NCBI RefSeq assembly: GCF_044748305.1
Contig: NZ_JBIVFT010000008.1
Coordinates: forward strand, 62,001 to 126,000
DNA from: Arthrobacter_E sp044748305
GTDB taxonomy: Bacteria > Actinomycetota > Actinomycetes > Actinomycetales > Micrococcaceae
Reading direction: 5' to 3'
Length of the DNA stretch: 64,000 nucleotides
Shown: positions 7,770 to 16,566 of the stretch, one piece after another
Position numbering within the stretch: position 1 is the stretch's first letter
How the letters are laid out: every line of letters begins with the position of its first letter
Program-made: the position numbers and the translations under genes
The notes under the pieces: model-generated
Seen by the model: only the letters and a program-made list of their open reading frames with translations
Databases searched by the model: none
Told to the model about the DNA's origin: nothing

Positions 7770-9416
7770 ATGAGCGTCCACAAGCGGAACGCACCGGCCC
7801 GGAGCCTTCACAACCTCGTCGCCGTTCTGGACACCACCGGCCTGAGTCTGCACAGTGCCGGCGGGGATCCCGAGCTGGCGCTGGCGAGCCCTGTCATCCA
7901 CGACCCCCTGGACACCGTGCCGCCGTCGCCGGGAGCGCTGCTGCTCGGCGTGGGTCTGCGATCCGGGGATCCGGAGACCCGGGAGATCCTTCGCCGGGCG
8001 GCGGATGGCGGGTATGCCGCCGTCGTCCTCAAGCTCTCCGACGCCGAGCTTGCCACGGCGGAGCCTGATCTGGCGGCTGCCGCCGAGGAATGCGGCATAG
8101 CCCTGCTGGGGGTGGAGGGAGAGCTGTCCTGGCGGCACCTGGACACCTTGCTGGAGTCGGCGCTCGGCACCGTGGCCAAGGCGAGCAATGCCCCCACCGC
8201 TCTCGGGGCGGGGGACCTCTTCGCTCTGGCCAATGCGATCGCCGCGATGGTCGGCGGAGCCACCACCATCGAGAACCTCCAGGAGGAGGTGCTGGCCTAC
8301 TCGACACTCGCGGAGCAGCCGATCGACGAGGACCGGCAGCGCGGCATCCTGGGGCGCCAGGTGCCATACCTCCCCGAGAACGCCGAGCAGTACGCGGCCG
8401 TCTTCCGGGCCCGGGGCGCCGTGCGCATCAAGGGCGTGGGGGAGGGCGCCCTGGACCGGATCGCCATCGCCGTCCACGCCGGCCAGCAGCCCATCGGTTC
8501 GATCTGGGTGGTCGATGCCCGGGGTGATCTGCCGGATGAGGCCGTGTCCGCGCTGGAGCGTTCGGCGGACATGGCCGCGCTGCACATGCTTCAGGCGCGC
8601 AGCAGCTACGACCTGGCGCAGCAACGCCGGGCCGATGCCCTGCGCCGTCTCCTGGACGGCGACGGCGACGCCCGGCTCGTCGCTCGTACGCTGGATGTCG
8701 CGCTGCATGGGCCCTTCGCGGTGCTTGCCTTCGACGCGGAGGTGGTGCCCGGCTCGGAAGCCGTGATGCTGAGCCGCCTCACGGACCTCGTCGGTACCCA
8801 ATGCGAATCGCAACGCCGGGGCACGCTTTGCGTCATGCTCGGAAACACCGTCTATGCGCTGCTCAGTGGCCTGGAAGCCGGTCAGGAGGCGTCCATCCGG
8901 CCGCTGGCCCGGAGAGTCATGGATCGTGTCGCGGCATCTTTGCATTTGAAGCTGCGCGCCGCGCTGGGGTCCGTGGTGGAATCAGTGACGGAACTGAGCC
9001 TCTCGCGACACGCCGCGGACCAGGTGCTTCTCGTGCGCGGTGGCGGTATCGACGACTACGCCACGGCTGGAGAGGTTCATGGGCGGCTGACCCTCATGGA
9101 GGTGTCGGCGCTTTTCGCCGGGAAGGACGGGCTCCTCTCGCCGGTGGCCCGGGCCATCGCAGCTCACGACGTACGGCACCACACGGACTATGTGCGCACG
9201 ATCCGCAGTTATCTGGACTCCGGGTCCGATTCTGCGCGGGCCGCAGAGGCACTCTCGCTGCATCAGAACTCCCTGCGGTACCGCCTGCGTCGCCTGGAGG
9301 AGCTCTTCGGGGTGGACCTGTCCCATCCGGACGAGACGCTGGTGCTCTGGCTGAGCCTGCGTGTCATGGAGCTGAACAGGGGAGAAAACGTCGATGCCAC
9401 CTCTTTTTCAGATTGA
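7770..9416 (+). CDS. PucR family transcriptional regulator
   Basis: A 548-residue regulator with the PucR/CdaR layout: an N-terminal sensory region to about residue 150, a GAF-like middle, and a C-terminal PucR-type HTH (about residues 490-540; AEALSLHQNSLRYRLRRLEELFG) ending in a conserved WLSLRVMEL. The ATG at 7770 is chosen because GGAGAGGAG lies 6 bases before it; the frame is open further upstream but without a ribosome site and overlaps the divergent GNAT gene. PucR proteins usually activate purine, amino-acid or sugar-acid use, so it likely controls the divergent GNAT/epimerase pair. Confidence 0.9.
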   Translation: MSVHKRNAPARSLHNLVAVLDTTGLSLHSAGGDPELALASPVIHDPLDTVPPSPGALLLGVGLRSGDPETREILRRAADGGYAAVVLKLSDAELATAEPDLAAAAEECGIALLGVEGELSWRHLDTLLESALGTVAKASNAPTALGAGDLFALANAIAAMVGGATTIENLQEEVLAYSTLAEQPIDEDRQRGILGRQVPYLPENAEQYAAVFRARGAVRIKGVGEGALDRIAIAVHAGQQPIGSIWVVDARGDLPDEAVSALERSADMAALHMLQARSSYDLAQQRRADALRRLLDGDGDARLVARTLDVALHGPFAVLAFDAEVVPGSEAVMLSRLTDLVGTQCESQRRGTLCVMLGNTVYALLSGLEAGQEASIRPLARRVMDRVAASLHLKLRAALGSVVESVTELSLSRHAADQVLLVRGGGIDDYATAGEVHGRLTLMEVSALFAGKDGLLSPVARAIAAHDVRHHTDYVRTIRSYLDSGSDSARAAEALSLHQNSLRYRLRRLEELFGVDLSHPDETLVLWLSLRVMELNRGENVDATSFSD

Positions 9417-9602
9417 TTCCGCCGCCCACCTGGGATTGAACGCTCAGGACCTGTAGACTTGAACTGTTGTTGTTTTGCATTGGGTAGTTCAGGTAGTTCC
9501 CACGGGTGACCGTGGCGTCTTTCTGAGGTAAGCGGTGGAGAGCATCCCACACCGGAGTCCCGAAAGTCGGGAGGAAGCTCCGGCTTCAGTTAGGACAGAA
9601 TT
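9417..9602 (+). promoter_or_regulatory. Long 5' leader of the cold-shock gene
   Basis: A 186-base non-coding stretch precedes cspA. It holds a TAGACT -10-like element at 9454-9459 without a convincing -35, a T/G-rich run (about 9464-9478) and a small hairpin (TCCCGAAAGTCGGGA) about 40 bases before the start codon. Long structured leaders are typical of cold-shock genes, where folding controls translation at low temperature; that function is inferred here. Confidence 0.5.
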
Positions 9603-9806
9603 ATGGCTACAGGTACCGTGAAGTGGTTCAACGCGGAAAAGGGCTTCGGCTTCATCTCCCCGGATGATGGCAGCCAGGACGTTTTCGCCCACTTCTCCGC
9701 CATCAACTCCAACGGCTACCGCTCCCTCGAGGAAGGCCAGCGCGTCTCCTTCGAGGTGCAGCAGGGCCCCAAGGGTCTGCAGGCCGCGAACATCCAGGCT
9801 GTCTGA
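9603..9806 (+). CDS. cspA: Cold-shock protein, CspA family
   Basis: A 67-residue single OB-fold nucleic-acid chaperone. Both RNA-binding motifs are present: RNP1 as KGFGFIS (residues 13-19) and RNP2 as DVFAHF (about residues 26-31), after the conserved TGTVKWFN start. Length equals the family norm. It is monocistronic, with a long leader upstream and a strong hairpin terminator 26 bases after the stop. Confidence 0.96.
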   Translation: MATGTVKWFNAEKGFGFISPDDGSQDVFAHFSAINSNGYRSLEEGQRVSFEVQQGPKGLQAANIQAV

Positions 9807-9831
9807 GTCTGAGTTCGCAGTTTCATACAGT

Positions 9832-9859
9832 GGCAGGGCCGGTGAAAACCGGCCCTGCC
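9832..9859 (+). terminator. Rho-independent-type hairpin after cspA
   Basis: A 12-bp perfect stem with a GAAA tetraloop (left arm 9832-9843, right arm 9848-9859), followed by GCCGTTT. It serves cspA and could also stop the convergent leftward gene at 9884. Confidence 0.85.
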
Positions 9860-9883
9860 GCCGTTTAAGGGCTGTTTGCCGGT

Positions 9884-10339
9884 TCAGTCGCCGTCCGCGG
9901 AGACGGCCCTCTTCACCAAGGCGATCACCCGTTCCTCCACTTCGGGAGTCCAGGCCGTGAGCGCGTACGACGTCGGCCACATCGGCCCGTCGTCCAGCGC
10001 GGCCGTCGCCTGGAACCCGAGTGTCGCGTAGCGGGCCTTGAACTTCTTGGCATCCTGGAAGAAGACGACGGACACTCCCGCGGCATTGGCGTAGCTCTGC
10101 ATTCCGTACCAGAGCTTAGGGCTGAGCTCCGGGGCATGTTCCTGGACGATCGCGTGGATATGCTCCGCCAGCACACGGTCCGGTCCGTCCATCGAGGCGA
10201 TCTTCTCCAGCAGCTCGACCGCGAACTCCTCCGGGGTGGGCTTCTTCTTGCCCCGGGTGGCTTTGACCTCCCGGGCGCGTTCCTTCATCGCGGCACGCTC
10301 GTCCTCGGAGAATGCGGGGCCGCTCGTCTCTGTCGCCAT
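9884..10339 (-). CDS. DUF1801 domain protein
   Basis: A 151-residue protein whose second half (LWYGMQSYAN, VVFFQDAKKFKARYATLGF, WTPEVEERVIALVKRAV) matches the DUF1801/YdhG-type fold of unknown function. The first 50 residues are charged and helical (DERAAMKERAREVKATRGKKK). The ATG at 10339 has GGAAAGGA upstream. It lies 25 bases after the GNAT gene and is probably cotranscribed with it. I know of no firm biochemical role for the family. Confidence 0.75.
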   Translation of the reverse strand: MATETSGPAFSEDERAAMKERAREVKATRGKKKPTPEEFAVELLEKIASMDGPDRVLAEHIHAIVQEHAPELSPKLWYGMQSYANAAGVSVVFFQDAKKFKARYATLGFQATAALDDGPMWPTSYALTAWTPEVEERVIALVKRAVSADGD

Positions 10340-10364
10340 CAGCCGTCCTTTCCGTCCAGAGTGC

Positions 10365-10931
10365 TCAGCGCCAGGCCGAGCGCACCCATTCCTCATCGAG
10401 CATCGCGTAGATCAACCCGGTGCTCCACTGCTCCTTGAACCACTCGCTCCGCACCAGACGGGCCTCCTGCCGCATGCCGAGGCGCTCCGCGACCCGTGCC
10501 GAGGCGGTGTTGCGCTCGTCCAGCCTTGCCACGATGCGGTGCAGACCGAGATCCTCGAAACCGAGCCGGAGCAGGGCAGCAGCGGCTTCCGTGGCATAAC
10601 CCTGACCGGAGACGGCAGGGGAGAAGATGTAACCGATTTCGCCGGAACGGTGCTCGGCGCTGTGCCAGAACAGCACCACGTCCCCGATCAGCCGTCCTGT
10701 CGCCCGTTCCTCAACGGCCAGGCATATGGCTTGGCCGGGTTCGTTGAGTTCGGTGCGGGACCAGATTCCGGCCACCCGCTCGGTGATCTCTTCGCGGCTC
10801 AGCGGCTTGTACGGCACGAAGCGGACCACGTCTTCGCGTGACTTGTACTCCAGCATCGGATCGATGTCCTGCTCCGTGATGGGCCTGAGCAGCAGGCGCT
10901 CGGTGAGTACTGGGTACGAAGGGCTCAGCAT
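10365..10931 (-). CDS. GNAT N-acetyltransferase, RimJ/RimL type
   Basis: A 188-residue acetyltransferase. TERLLLRP near the N-terminus, GEIGYIFSPAVSGQGYATEAAAALLRLGF (acetyl-CoA pyrophosphate loop, about residues 95-125) and ARLDERNTASARVAERLGM (about 135-155) are the standard RimJ/RimL features. Substrates in this group range from ribosomal proteins to small amines. It lies between the response regulator upstream (26-base gap) and the DUF1801 gene. Confidence 0.9.
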   Translation of the reverse strand: MLSPSYPVLTERLLLRPITEQDIDPMLEYKSREDVVRFVPYKPLSREEITERVAGIWSRTELNEPGQAICLAVEERATGRLIGDVVLFWHSAEHRSGEIGYIFSPAVSGQGYATEAAAALLRLGFEDLGLHRIVARLDERNTASARVAERLGMRQEARLVRSEWFKEQWSTGLIYAMLDEEWVRSAWR

Positions 10932-10957
10932 GGCACCATGCTAGGCCACAAAGGTCA

Positions 10958-11665
10958 TCAGGAGCGGGCCAAGGCGATGGCCTGTGCCCGGTCCCGCACT
11001 CCGAGCTTCGCGAACAGCGAGTTGATATGCGTCTTGACGGTGGAGACTCCGAGGAAGAGGCGCTGGGCGATCTCACCGTTGCTCAGTCCTTCGGCCACGA
11101 GGCCGAGGACCTCAGCCTCCCTGCGGGTCAGCTGAGGGAAACGGGCCGCGAGCGTGTCAACCGCGTCTTCAGGCCCTGTGGCGCCGGGTGCATTCGGGTC
11201 CGGCTGAGCCGACTCGCCTTGCGCCAGACCGCCTTGTGTCAACGCCCCCAGCAGGACGGCGCTGACCTCCGGGGCGAACGTCGACTGCCCGCGGGCGACG
11301 GCACGCACCGCCGCCGTGAGTTCGGCACGGCCGGCATCTTTGGTGAGATACCCGCGGGCCCCGGCGGTGAGCGCGCGGAGAATCGAATCGTCGTCGGCAT
11401 AGGTGGTCAGCACCAGGACGGCGGTGTCCGGAGACTCCGAGACGATGCGCGCTGTGGCCGCGACGCCGTCGACGACGGGCATGCGAAGGTCCATCAGCAC
11501 GACATCCGGGTGCAGGGCGAGCGCAAGGTCTGCGGCCTCCGCGCCGTCGGACGCCTGGCCGACGACGTCGAAACCGGGCGTCAGTTCCAGGACGGTGACC
11601 AGCCCGTCGCGGACGATCGCCTGGTCGTCCGCCACGAGGACGCGGATCGGTGCCTCGCCGTTCAC
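10958..11665 (-). CDS. Two-component response regulator, NarL/LuxR type
   Basis: A 235-residue regulator with a receiver domain (phospho-acceptor Asp59 in VVLMDLRMP; DD at 13-14) and a C-terminal LuxR HTH (LTRREAEVLGLVAEGLSNGEIA, then STVKTHINSLFAKLG). The GTG at 11665 gives the usual short lead before the receiver; the kinase stop lies 13 bases upstream. It is the output partner of the histidine kinase at 11679. The target genes are unknown. Confidence 0.92.
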   Translation of the reverse strand: MNGEAPIRVLVADDQAIVRDGLVTVLELTPGFDVVGQASDGAEAADLALALHPDVVLMDLRMPVVDGVAATARIVSESPDTAVLVLTTYADDDSILRALTAGARGYLTKDAGRAELTAAVRAVARGQSTFAPEVSAVLLGALTQGGLAQGESAQPDPNAPGATGPEDAVDTLAARFPQLTRREAEVLGLVAEGLSNGEIAQRLFLGVSTVKTHINSLFAKLGVRDRAQAIALARS

Positions 11666-11678
11666 GATGATGCCCCGC

Positions 11679-12833
11679 TCACAGCATGGCCTCGGCGGCC
11701 ACGACGAAGCGGTCTCCGCGTACCCCGGCGTCGACCGTGCCGCCACCGCTCAAGGCGGCGAAGCGTTCCCGCATCCCCAACAGGCCGTAACCGCCGGCGG
11801 CACGTGAAGGAGCGGACGAATCGTCCACGAGCGGATTGGAGATGGTCAGCTGCACCCTGTCATTCTGCCAGTCGAGCAGCACTCTGACCGGCTCGCCGGG
11901 AGCGTGTTTGCGGGCGTTGCTCAGGCCTTCCTGAAGTGCCCGCTGAACGGCGTCCTGCTGCTCCGCGGAGAGGGACGCCGGCAGGCCGTGCACGGCGAGG
12001 TCGACAACGCCGCCGAGGGAACGATGGGCCTCGATGAGCTGGTCCATCGATTCGCTCAGTCCGGGGGCCTTTTGCCCCTCGTCGCCCTCGGAAGCTGGGC
12101 TATGGCCCGCGCTGCGGAGCGCCGCGACGGCCCGTCGTGCTTCATTGAGGCCCTCGGCCGCAAGACCGCGTGCCGCAGAGACCCGCTGCAATGCAGCGTC
12201 ACGTTCACCGGCTTCCAGAAGGGCTTCGACGGCGTCGAGCTGGATGACCAGGCCGCCGAGGCTGTGCGCCAGCACATCGTGCAGATCCCGGGCGAGCGCG
12301 ACGCGTTCCGTCTCCTGCCGCACGAGCAGCTCCCGTTCCCGCAGCAGCGCGGCCTGGTCCTCGGCGAGGCGGAACTGGCGGCGACTGAATCCCGCGACGG
12401 CGGACAGGAGCACTCCGCCCATCATGGTCAGCGTGTCCGGGACCTCGGTGGGGTGGATGACCGCACCCAGGGCGATCGCCCCGCAGCTGAGTACCGCGAG
12501 GGCGAGACCGTAGCCGAGAGGAACGGCGAGGGCCCCGACGACGGCGAGGGTTCCGATGGCCGCCGGGACCACGGTGAGGCCGTGCGTCGCGCCGGCGGCG
12601 AATCCTCCGCTGAGCGCGGCCACCGCGCTCAGTATGATCGCCGGGCGGTCACCGCGGGGCAGCATGGTGATGATGCCTCGCAGGGCCCAGCTGACGACAG
12701 CGACAAAAGCCAGCACCGTGGCCCAGAGGGGACGTGGATGTCCTTCTCCGGGCCACAGTGCGTAGCCGACGGCGATCGCTCCCAGGAGGTTCAGCACCGC
12801 GAACGTCCAGCCGGGCCGGCCCGTGGTCATCAT
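11679..12833 (-). CDS. Sensor histidine kinase, HisKA_3 / NarL-partner type
   Basis: A 384-residue membrane kinase. About five or six hydrophobic segments fill residues 10-150; the phospho-acceptor is His185 in ARDLHDVLAHSLGG, and the ATP-binding domain follows (ALQEGLSNARKHAPG; GGYGLLGMRERF). There is no large extracellular sensor loop, so it probably senses through the membrane, as DesK-type kinases do. It is coupled to the upstream membrane-protein gene (7-base gap) and the downstream response regulator. Confidence 0.92.
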   Translation of the reverse strand: MMTTGRPGWTFAVLNLLGAIAVGYALWPGEGHPRPLWATVLAFVAVVSWALRGIITMLPRGDRPAIILSAVAALSGGFAAGATHGLTVVPAAIGTLAVVGALAVPLGYGLALAVLSCGAIALGAVIHPTEVPDTLTMMGGVLLSAVAGFSRRQFRLAEDQAALLRERELLVRQETERVALARDLHDVLAHSLGGLVIQLDAVEALLEAGERDAALQRVSAARGLAAEGLNEARRAVAALRSAGHSPASEGDEGQKAPGLSESMDQLIEAHRSLGGVVDLAVHGLPASLSAEQQDAVQRALQEGLSNARKHAPGEPVRVLLDWQNDRVQLTISNPLVDDSSAPSRAAGGYGLLGMRERFAALSGGGTVDAGVRGDRFVVAAEAML

Positions 12834-12840
12834 GAGACCA

Positions 12841-13383
12841 TCATGCGACAGGTCGGCGCGGTGCGGGGACCGCCGTGGCCGGAAGAGCGGCGATCCGCTG
12901 GGCGAAGATGAAGGTGCGTGCCGCGCGGTTGGCGGCCAGCATCAGCAGGATCACCCCGGTGGAGGTCGCCACATGCGAACCGGCGAGGGAAGCCAGCGCA
13001 TCGATCCCGATTCGCACGGCCAGCACGAGGAACCAGAGGGCCAGGCCCCAGGCACCGGTGCGGGACTCGAAGGTGGCGAAGGTGTTCCCGTCACGGCCGA
13101 CGGGACGCGGCGTCGCGAGCGGGCGGAAGTGGGCCAGCCGGCCCATCCAGGCGCCGATGCCCAGGGAGATGATGAGTTCGACGACCAGGACGCCGAGATC
13201 CAGCGGGGAGAGCATGGCCGGGGAAGCGGTTCGCACCATCAAGACCACGCCGATCACGCCCATCACCAGCGGAGTGCGCCACATGGTGGCGATCGCGATG
13301 GGCCGCCAGGTCGTCTGCCGGTATCCGATCCAGCCGATCAGTGCGAGGGCGAGGAGAGCGTTGCCGAGCATCTGCAGGGACAT
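12841..13383 (-). CDS. Small integral membrane protein upstream of the two-component system
   Basis: A 180-residue protein with about five predicted transmembrane segments, resembling DUF1453/CcdC-like membrane proteins of unknown function. The ATG at 13383 starts MSLQMLGNALLALALIGW and has GAAAGG eight bases upstream; an in-frame ATG at 13431 lacks support. It is first in a three-gene leftward unit with the kinase and response regulator, which suggests an accessory or sensory role for that system. Confidence 0.75.
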   Translation of the reverse strand: MSLQMLGNALLALALIGWIGYRQTTWRPIAIATMWRTPLVMGVIGVVLMVRTASPAMLSPLDLGVLVVELIISLGIGAWMGRLAHFRPLATPRPVGRDGNTFATFESRTGAWGLALWFLVLAVRIGIDALASLAGSHVATSTGVILLMLAANRAARTFIFAQRIAALPATAVPAPRRPVA

Positions 13384-13523
13384 GGCCGTGCCTTTCAGGT
13401 TCTGTACCGGCAGCTCTTGCCGGTGATTCAAGCCTCCCGCGAGGGCTCCTCCGGCGGGACCATCCCAGGGTGGAACGGAGGGTGGAGATCGTGGGTGGAG
13501 AGCCGAACTGGAAGGATGGAGGA

Positions 13524-14279
13524 ATGGCAGAGAACTTCGAGGACCTGATCGCGGCCGGTGAGTCCGCGGACATCAGCGGATGGGACTTCTCCTGGCTCGA
13601 CGGCCGGGCGACGGAGGAACGGCCGCCGTGGGGTTATGCGGCTCTGCTCGCGGAGCGGCTGTCCGGGGCGCAGGCGGCACTGGATCTGCAGACCGGAGGC
13701 GGGGAGGTTCTCGCCCAGGCCAGGGCTTTCCCGCCCGTCGCCGCAGCCACCGAGTCCTGGCCGCCCAACATCGCCAAGGCGACCCGCCTGCTGCACCCGC
13801 GCGGCGTCGTCGTGGTCGCAGACGACGGTGAGCCGCCGCTGCGGTTCGGCGCAGAGGCCTTCGACCTGGTGACCAGCAGGCACCCGGCCACGGTCCACTG
13901 GGGCGAGATCGCCCGGGTCCTCAGTCCCGGTGGAAGCTATTTCGCCCAGCACGTGGGCCCCGCGAGTGTCTTCGAGCTGATCGAGTTCTTCCTCGGCCCG
14001 CAGCCTGAGGCACGGCGTGGCCGTGACCCCGAGCAGGAGGCGGCGGGTGCCCGGGCCGCAGGACTGGAGATCGTCGATCTGCGCACCGCCCGGCTGCGCA
14101 TCGAGATTCTGGACGTCGCCGCTGTCGTGTATCTGCTGCGCAAGGTGATCTGGTGGGTTCCCGGCTTCAGCGTGGAGAAGTACCGTGACCGTCTGCGCGA
14201 GTTCCACGAGCTCATCCAGTCGGACGGGCCGTTCATCGCCTACTCGACACGGCATCTGATCGAGGCCCGGAAGGCTTGA
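13524..14279 (+). CDS. SAM-dependent methyltransferase
   Basis: A 251-residue class I methyltransferase. Motif I appears as AALDLQTGGGEVLAQ (about residue 52), a DLVTSRHP segment serves as motif IV, and ARVLSPGGSYFAQHVG as the following strand-helix. It resembles the small-molecule methyltransferases often annotated only by fold. GGATGGAGG precedes the ATG. It is divergent from the membrane protein and followed by a DUF1349 protein in the same direction. The substrate is unknown. Confidence 0.82.
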   Translation: MAENFEDLIAAGESADISGWDFSWLDGRATEERPPWGYAALLAERLSGAQAALDLQTGGGEVLAQARAFPPVAAATESWPPNIAKATRLLHPRGVVVVADDGEPPLRFGAEAFDLVTSRHPATVHWGEIARVLSPGGSYFAQHVGPASVFELIEFFLGPQPEARRGRDPEQEAAGARAAGLEIVDLRTARLRIEILDVAAVVYLLRKVIWWVPGFSVEKYRDRLREFHELIQSDGPFIAYSTRHLIEARKA

Positions 14280-14325
14280 GCGCGGTCCGCCGGACGGGAT
14301 GCGGGATGACCCGGGGCGGGGCAGA

Positions 14326-14943
14326 ATGCTGTTCATGAAGTCCTTCCGTCTCCCCGGTCTGCCCGATGATCTCCGCTCCCTGCGTTCCGCAGACAGCGAG
14401 GTGGACCTCGACGGCGGAACGGTCACCATTCGCGCGGCTGCGGGGGACGACCTCTTCAACAGACCCGGCACGGAGCTGACCCTCCACAGCGCCAATGTGT
14501 TCGCCTTCCCGGTGGACGGCGACTTCACCCTCGAAGCGGAGGTGGAGGTCGATTTCCGCGAAGGTTTCGACTCCGCGGTCCTGGTGGGGTACCTCGATGG
14601 GCTGCACTGGTTCAAACTGTGCGCCGAACAGGACGAACTGGGCCGTCCCCGGATCATGTCCGTGGTGACCCGGGACCGCTCCGACGATGCGACGGGGATC
14701 CACCTGCCCGAGGGGCCCGTGCGGTTGCGGATGTCCCGGGTGGGAACCATGATCAGCCTGCACTACCGTGCCGACGGCCGCTGGGAGCTGGCCCGGTACT
14801 TCGGCTTTCCCGTCAGCGGTGCCGAGGGCGGCCTGAAGGCGGGCCTCGCAGTGCAGTCGCCACGCGGGAACGGAACGACGGCGACGTTCCGGGACGTCGT
14901 GTTCGCCACGTCGGGGATCATGGAGGTCCGGTCCGGCGACTGA
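14326..14943 (+). CDS. DUF1349 (concanavalin-A-like jelly-roll) protein
   Basis: A protein of about 205 residues made almost entirely of beta strands, with the DUF1349 pattern (DFTLEAEVEVDF, AVLVGYLDGLHWFKLCAEQD, GGLKAGLAVQSPRGNG). Related proteins are cytoplasmic and of unknown function, sometimes labelled regulation of enolase 1. An ATG at 14335 would shorten it by three residues, but the one at 14326 has the better purine-rich region upstream. The monooxygenase begins 23 bases after its stop, so the two are likely cotranscribed. Confidence 0.78.
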   Translation: MLFMKSFRLPGLPDDLRSLRSADSEVDLDGGTVTIRAAAGDDLFNRPGTELTLHSANVFAFPVDGDFTLEAEVEVDFREGFDSAVLVGYLDGLHWFKLCAEQDELGRPRIMSVVTRDRSDDATGIHLPEGPVRLRMSRVGTMISLHYRADGRWELARYFGFPVSGAEGGLKAGLAVQSPRGNGTTATFRDVVFATSGIMEVRSGD

Positions 14944-14966
14944 GCCGGGTACCGGGAGGAGAGGCG

Positions 14967-16532
14967 ATGGCGCAGAGCGGAACACAGGACGCAGGGGCCC
15001 CGGAGCCGGGCTCCCTGACCACGGACGTCCTGATCATCGGTGCCGGGCCGACGGGCCTCATGCTCGCCGCCTGCCTTCAGCGGCTGGGCGTCCGGTATCT
15101 CCTCGCGGACCGCAAACACGGACCCACGCGCGAGTCGCGGGCGCTGGCACTGCAGGCCCGCAGCCTGGAGATCTACGACCAGCTCGGACTCGTGCAGCGT
15201 GTGCTGGGCCAGGCCGCCATCGCGCCGGCGATCGTTCCCGGCTTCCGGGACAAGCCGTTCGCCACCTTCAGCTTCGGCACGCTGGGCAAAGGAGTCACGC
15301 CGTATCCGGGCATCTACGTCCTGGAGCAGAGCCGTAACGAACGGCTGCTGGTGGAGGCGCTGGAGGAGCGGGGCGGCTCCGTTCTCTGGGGCCACGGTCT
15401 GAGTGCTGTGGAACAGCACGAACGGGGAGTCACCGCGCACCTCGAAATGGACGACGGCGGGGTGCAGCGTGTAGAGACCCGCTTCCTCGTGGGCGCCGAC
15501 GGCGCGTCATCGGCGGTGCGGGAGCTCAGCGGGATCCCGTTCGACGGAGTGACCAACCCCGCCACCTTCTACGTCGCCGATGCCCGGGGCGTGACCGGGC
15601 TGGTGGACGACGCGGTGAACCTCCGATTCAGCGCCGGCGACTTCCTCCTAGCGTTCCCGCAGGGCGCGGTGGGACACCACCGGCTGATCGGCGTCGTCCG
15701 CACGCCCGCCGGTGAGGCAGTCACCGAGGAGGAGACCCGGAGAACCCTGGCCCGGGAGTTCGGAGTGGACTACCGGGACTCGAGCTGGTTCTCCACCTCC
15801 CGGGTTCATCACCGCGTGGCGGGCCGCTTCCGCTCGGGATCCGTGTTTCTGGCGGGGGACGCCGCCCATGTGCACTCGCCGGTGGGCGCGCAGGGCATGA
15901 ACACCGGCCTGCAGGACGCACACAACCTGGCGTGTGCGCTCGCGGACGTGGTCCACGGTGGAGCAGGTGATCAGCGACTCGACGGTTATGAGGCCGAACG
16001 CCGTCCGGTAGCGCTTCGCCTGGTCGGCACCACGGACCGGGTCTTCGCCGCCGTGACCGCGGATTCGGCTCTCGCCCGGACGTTCCGGGCCACGTTCCTG
16101 CCTCGCCTGGCACCTGTTCTGGGCGGGGTGCTGCCCCGCCTGGCGCGCGGGGCGAAGCTGTTCGAGTACGTCTCACAGACCAGGGTCCACTACTGGATGG
16201 GCCCGGACGCCCGCCGTCGCGCCAAGGGCCGCCGCGGCCGCCTGGTGGGGCGCCGCCTGGCCTGGAATGAGGACAATTTCGCCGTGCTGCGCGGCATGGA
16301 CTGGCAGCTGCACGTCTACGGCGCGGCCGACGAGCAGGCCCTGGAACGTATGCACCGGGAGAGCGGTCTGCCGGTGCACCACTTCGCCCTGGTCAGGAAT
16401 CCTCGACTGGCCGGGGGACTCGCCGTGCTCGTACGCCCTGACGCGTTCGTCGTCGACGCGAGGCCACTGCCGGCGAGCGTCGCCGACTGGGCCTCACACG
16501 CCCGGAAAGGGCAGACCCGGGACGTCGGCTGA
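14967..16532 (+). CDS. FAD-dependent monooxygenase, aromatic hydroxylase class A
   Basis: A 521-residue PHBH-fold flavoprotein. The Rossmann motif DVLIIGAGPTGLMLA is near residues 20-34, DGASSAVRE near 178, and the second FAD motif FLAGDAAHVHSPVGAQGMNTGLQD near 300. The C-terminal 150 residues form a thioredoxin-like tail as in phenol and polyketide hydroxylases. GGGAGGAG precedes the ATG. It likely hydroxylates an aromatic or quinone substrate using NAD(P)H. Neighbours (methyltransferase, DUF1349) do not fix the pathway. Confidence 0.9.
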   Translation: MAQSGTQDAGAPEPGSLTTDVLIIGAGPTGLMLAACLQRLGVRYLLADRKHGPTRESRALALQARSLEIYDQLGLVQRVLGQAAIAPAIVPGFRDKPFATFSFGTLGKGVTPYPGIYVLEQSRNERLLVEALEERGGSVLWGHGLSAVEQHERGVTAHLEMDDGGVQRVETRFLVGADGASSAVRELSGIPFDGVTNPATFYVADARGVTGLVDDAVNLRFSAGDFLLAFPQGAVGHHRLIGVVRTPAGEAVTEEETRRTLAREFGVDYRDSSWFSTSRVHHRVAGRFRSGSVFLAGDAAHVHSPVGAQGMNTGLQDAHNLACALADVVHGGAGDQRLDGYEAERRPVALRLVGTTDRVFAAVTADSALARTFRATFLPRLAPVLGGVLPRLARGAKLFEYVSQTRVHYWMGPDARRRAKGRRGRLVGRRLAWNEDNFAVLRGMDWQLHVYGAADEQALERMHRESGLPVHHFALVRNPRLAGGLAVLVRPDAFVVDARPLPASVADWASHARKGQTRDVG

Positions 16533-16557
16533 GCCACCCCGGGTCTGTCCTTTCCGG
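16502..16557. terminator. Long bidirectional terminator overlapping the monooxygenase 3' end
   Basis: A 20-bp stem (16502-16521 with 16538-16557; one G-T position) and a 16-base loop. The left arm is coding sequence for the last residues of the monooxygenase and the loop holds its stop codon. It is placed to stop both that gene and the convergent binding-protein gene ending at 16567. Confidence 0.8.
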
Positions 16558-16566
16558 ACCGCCGGA

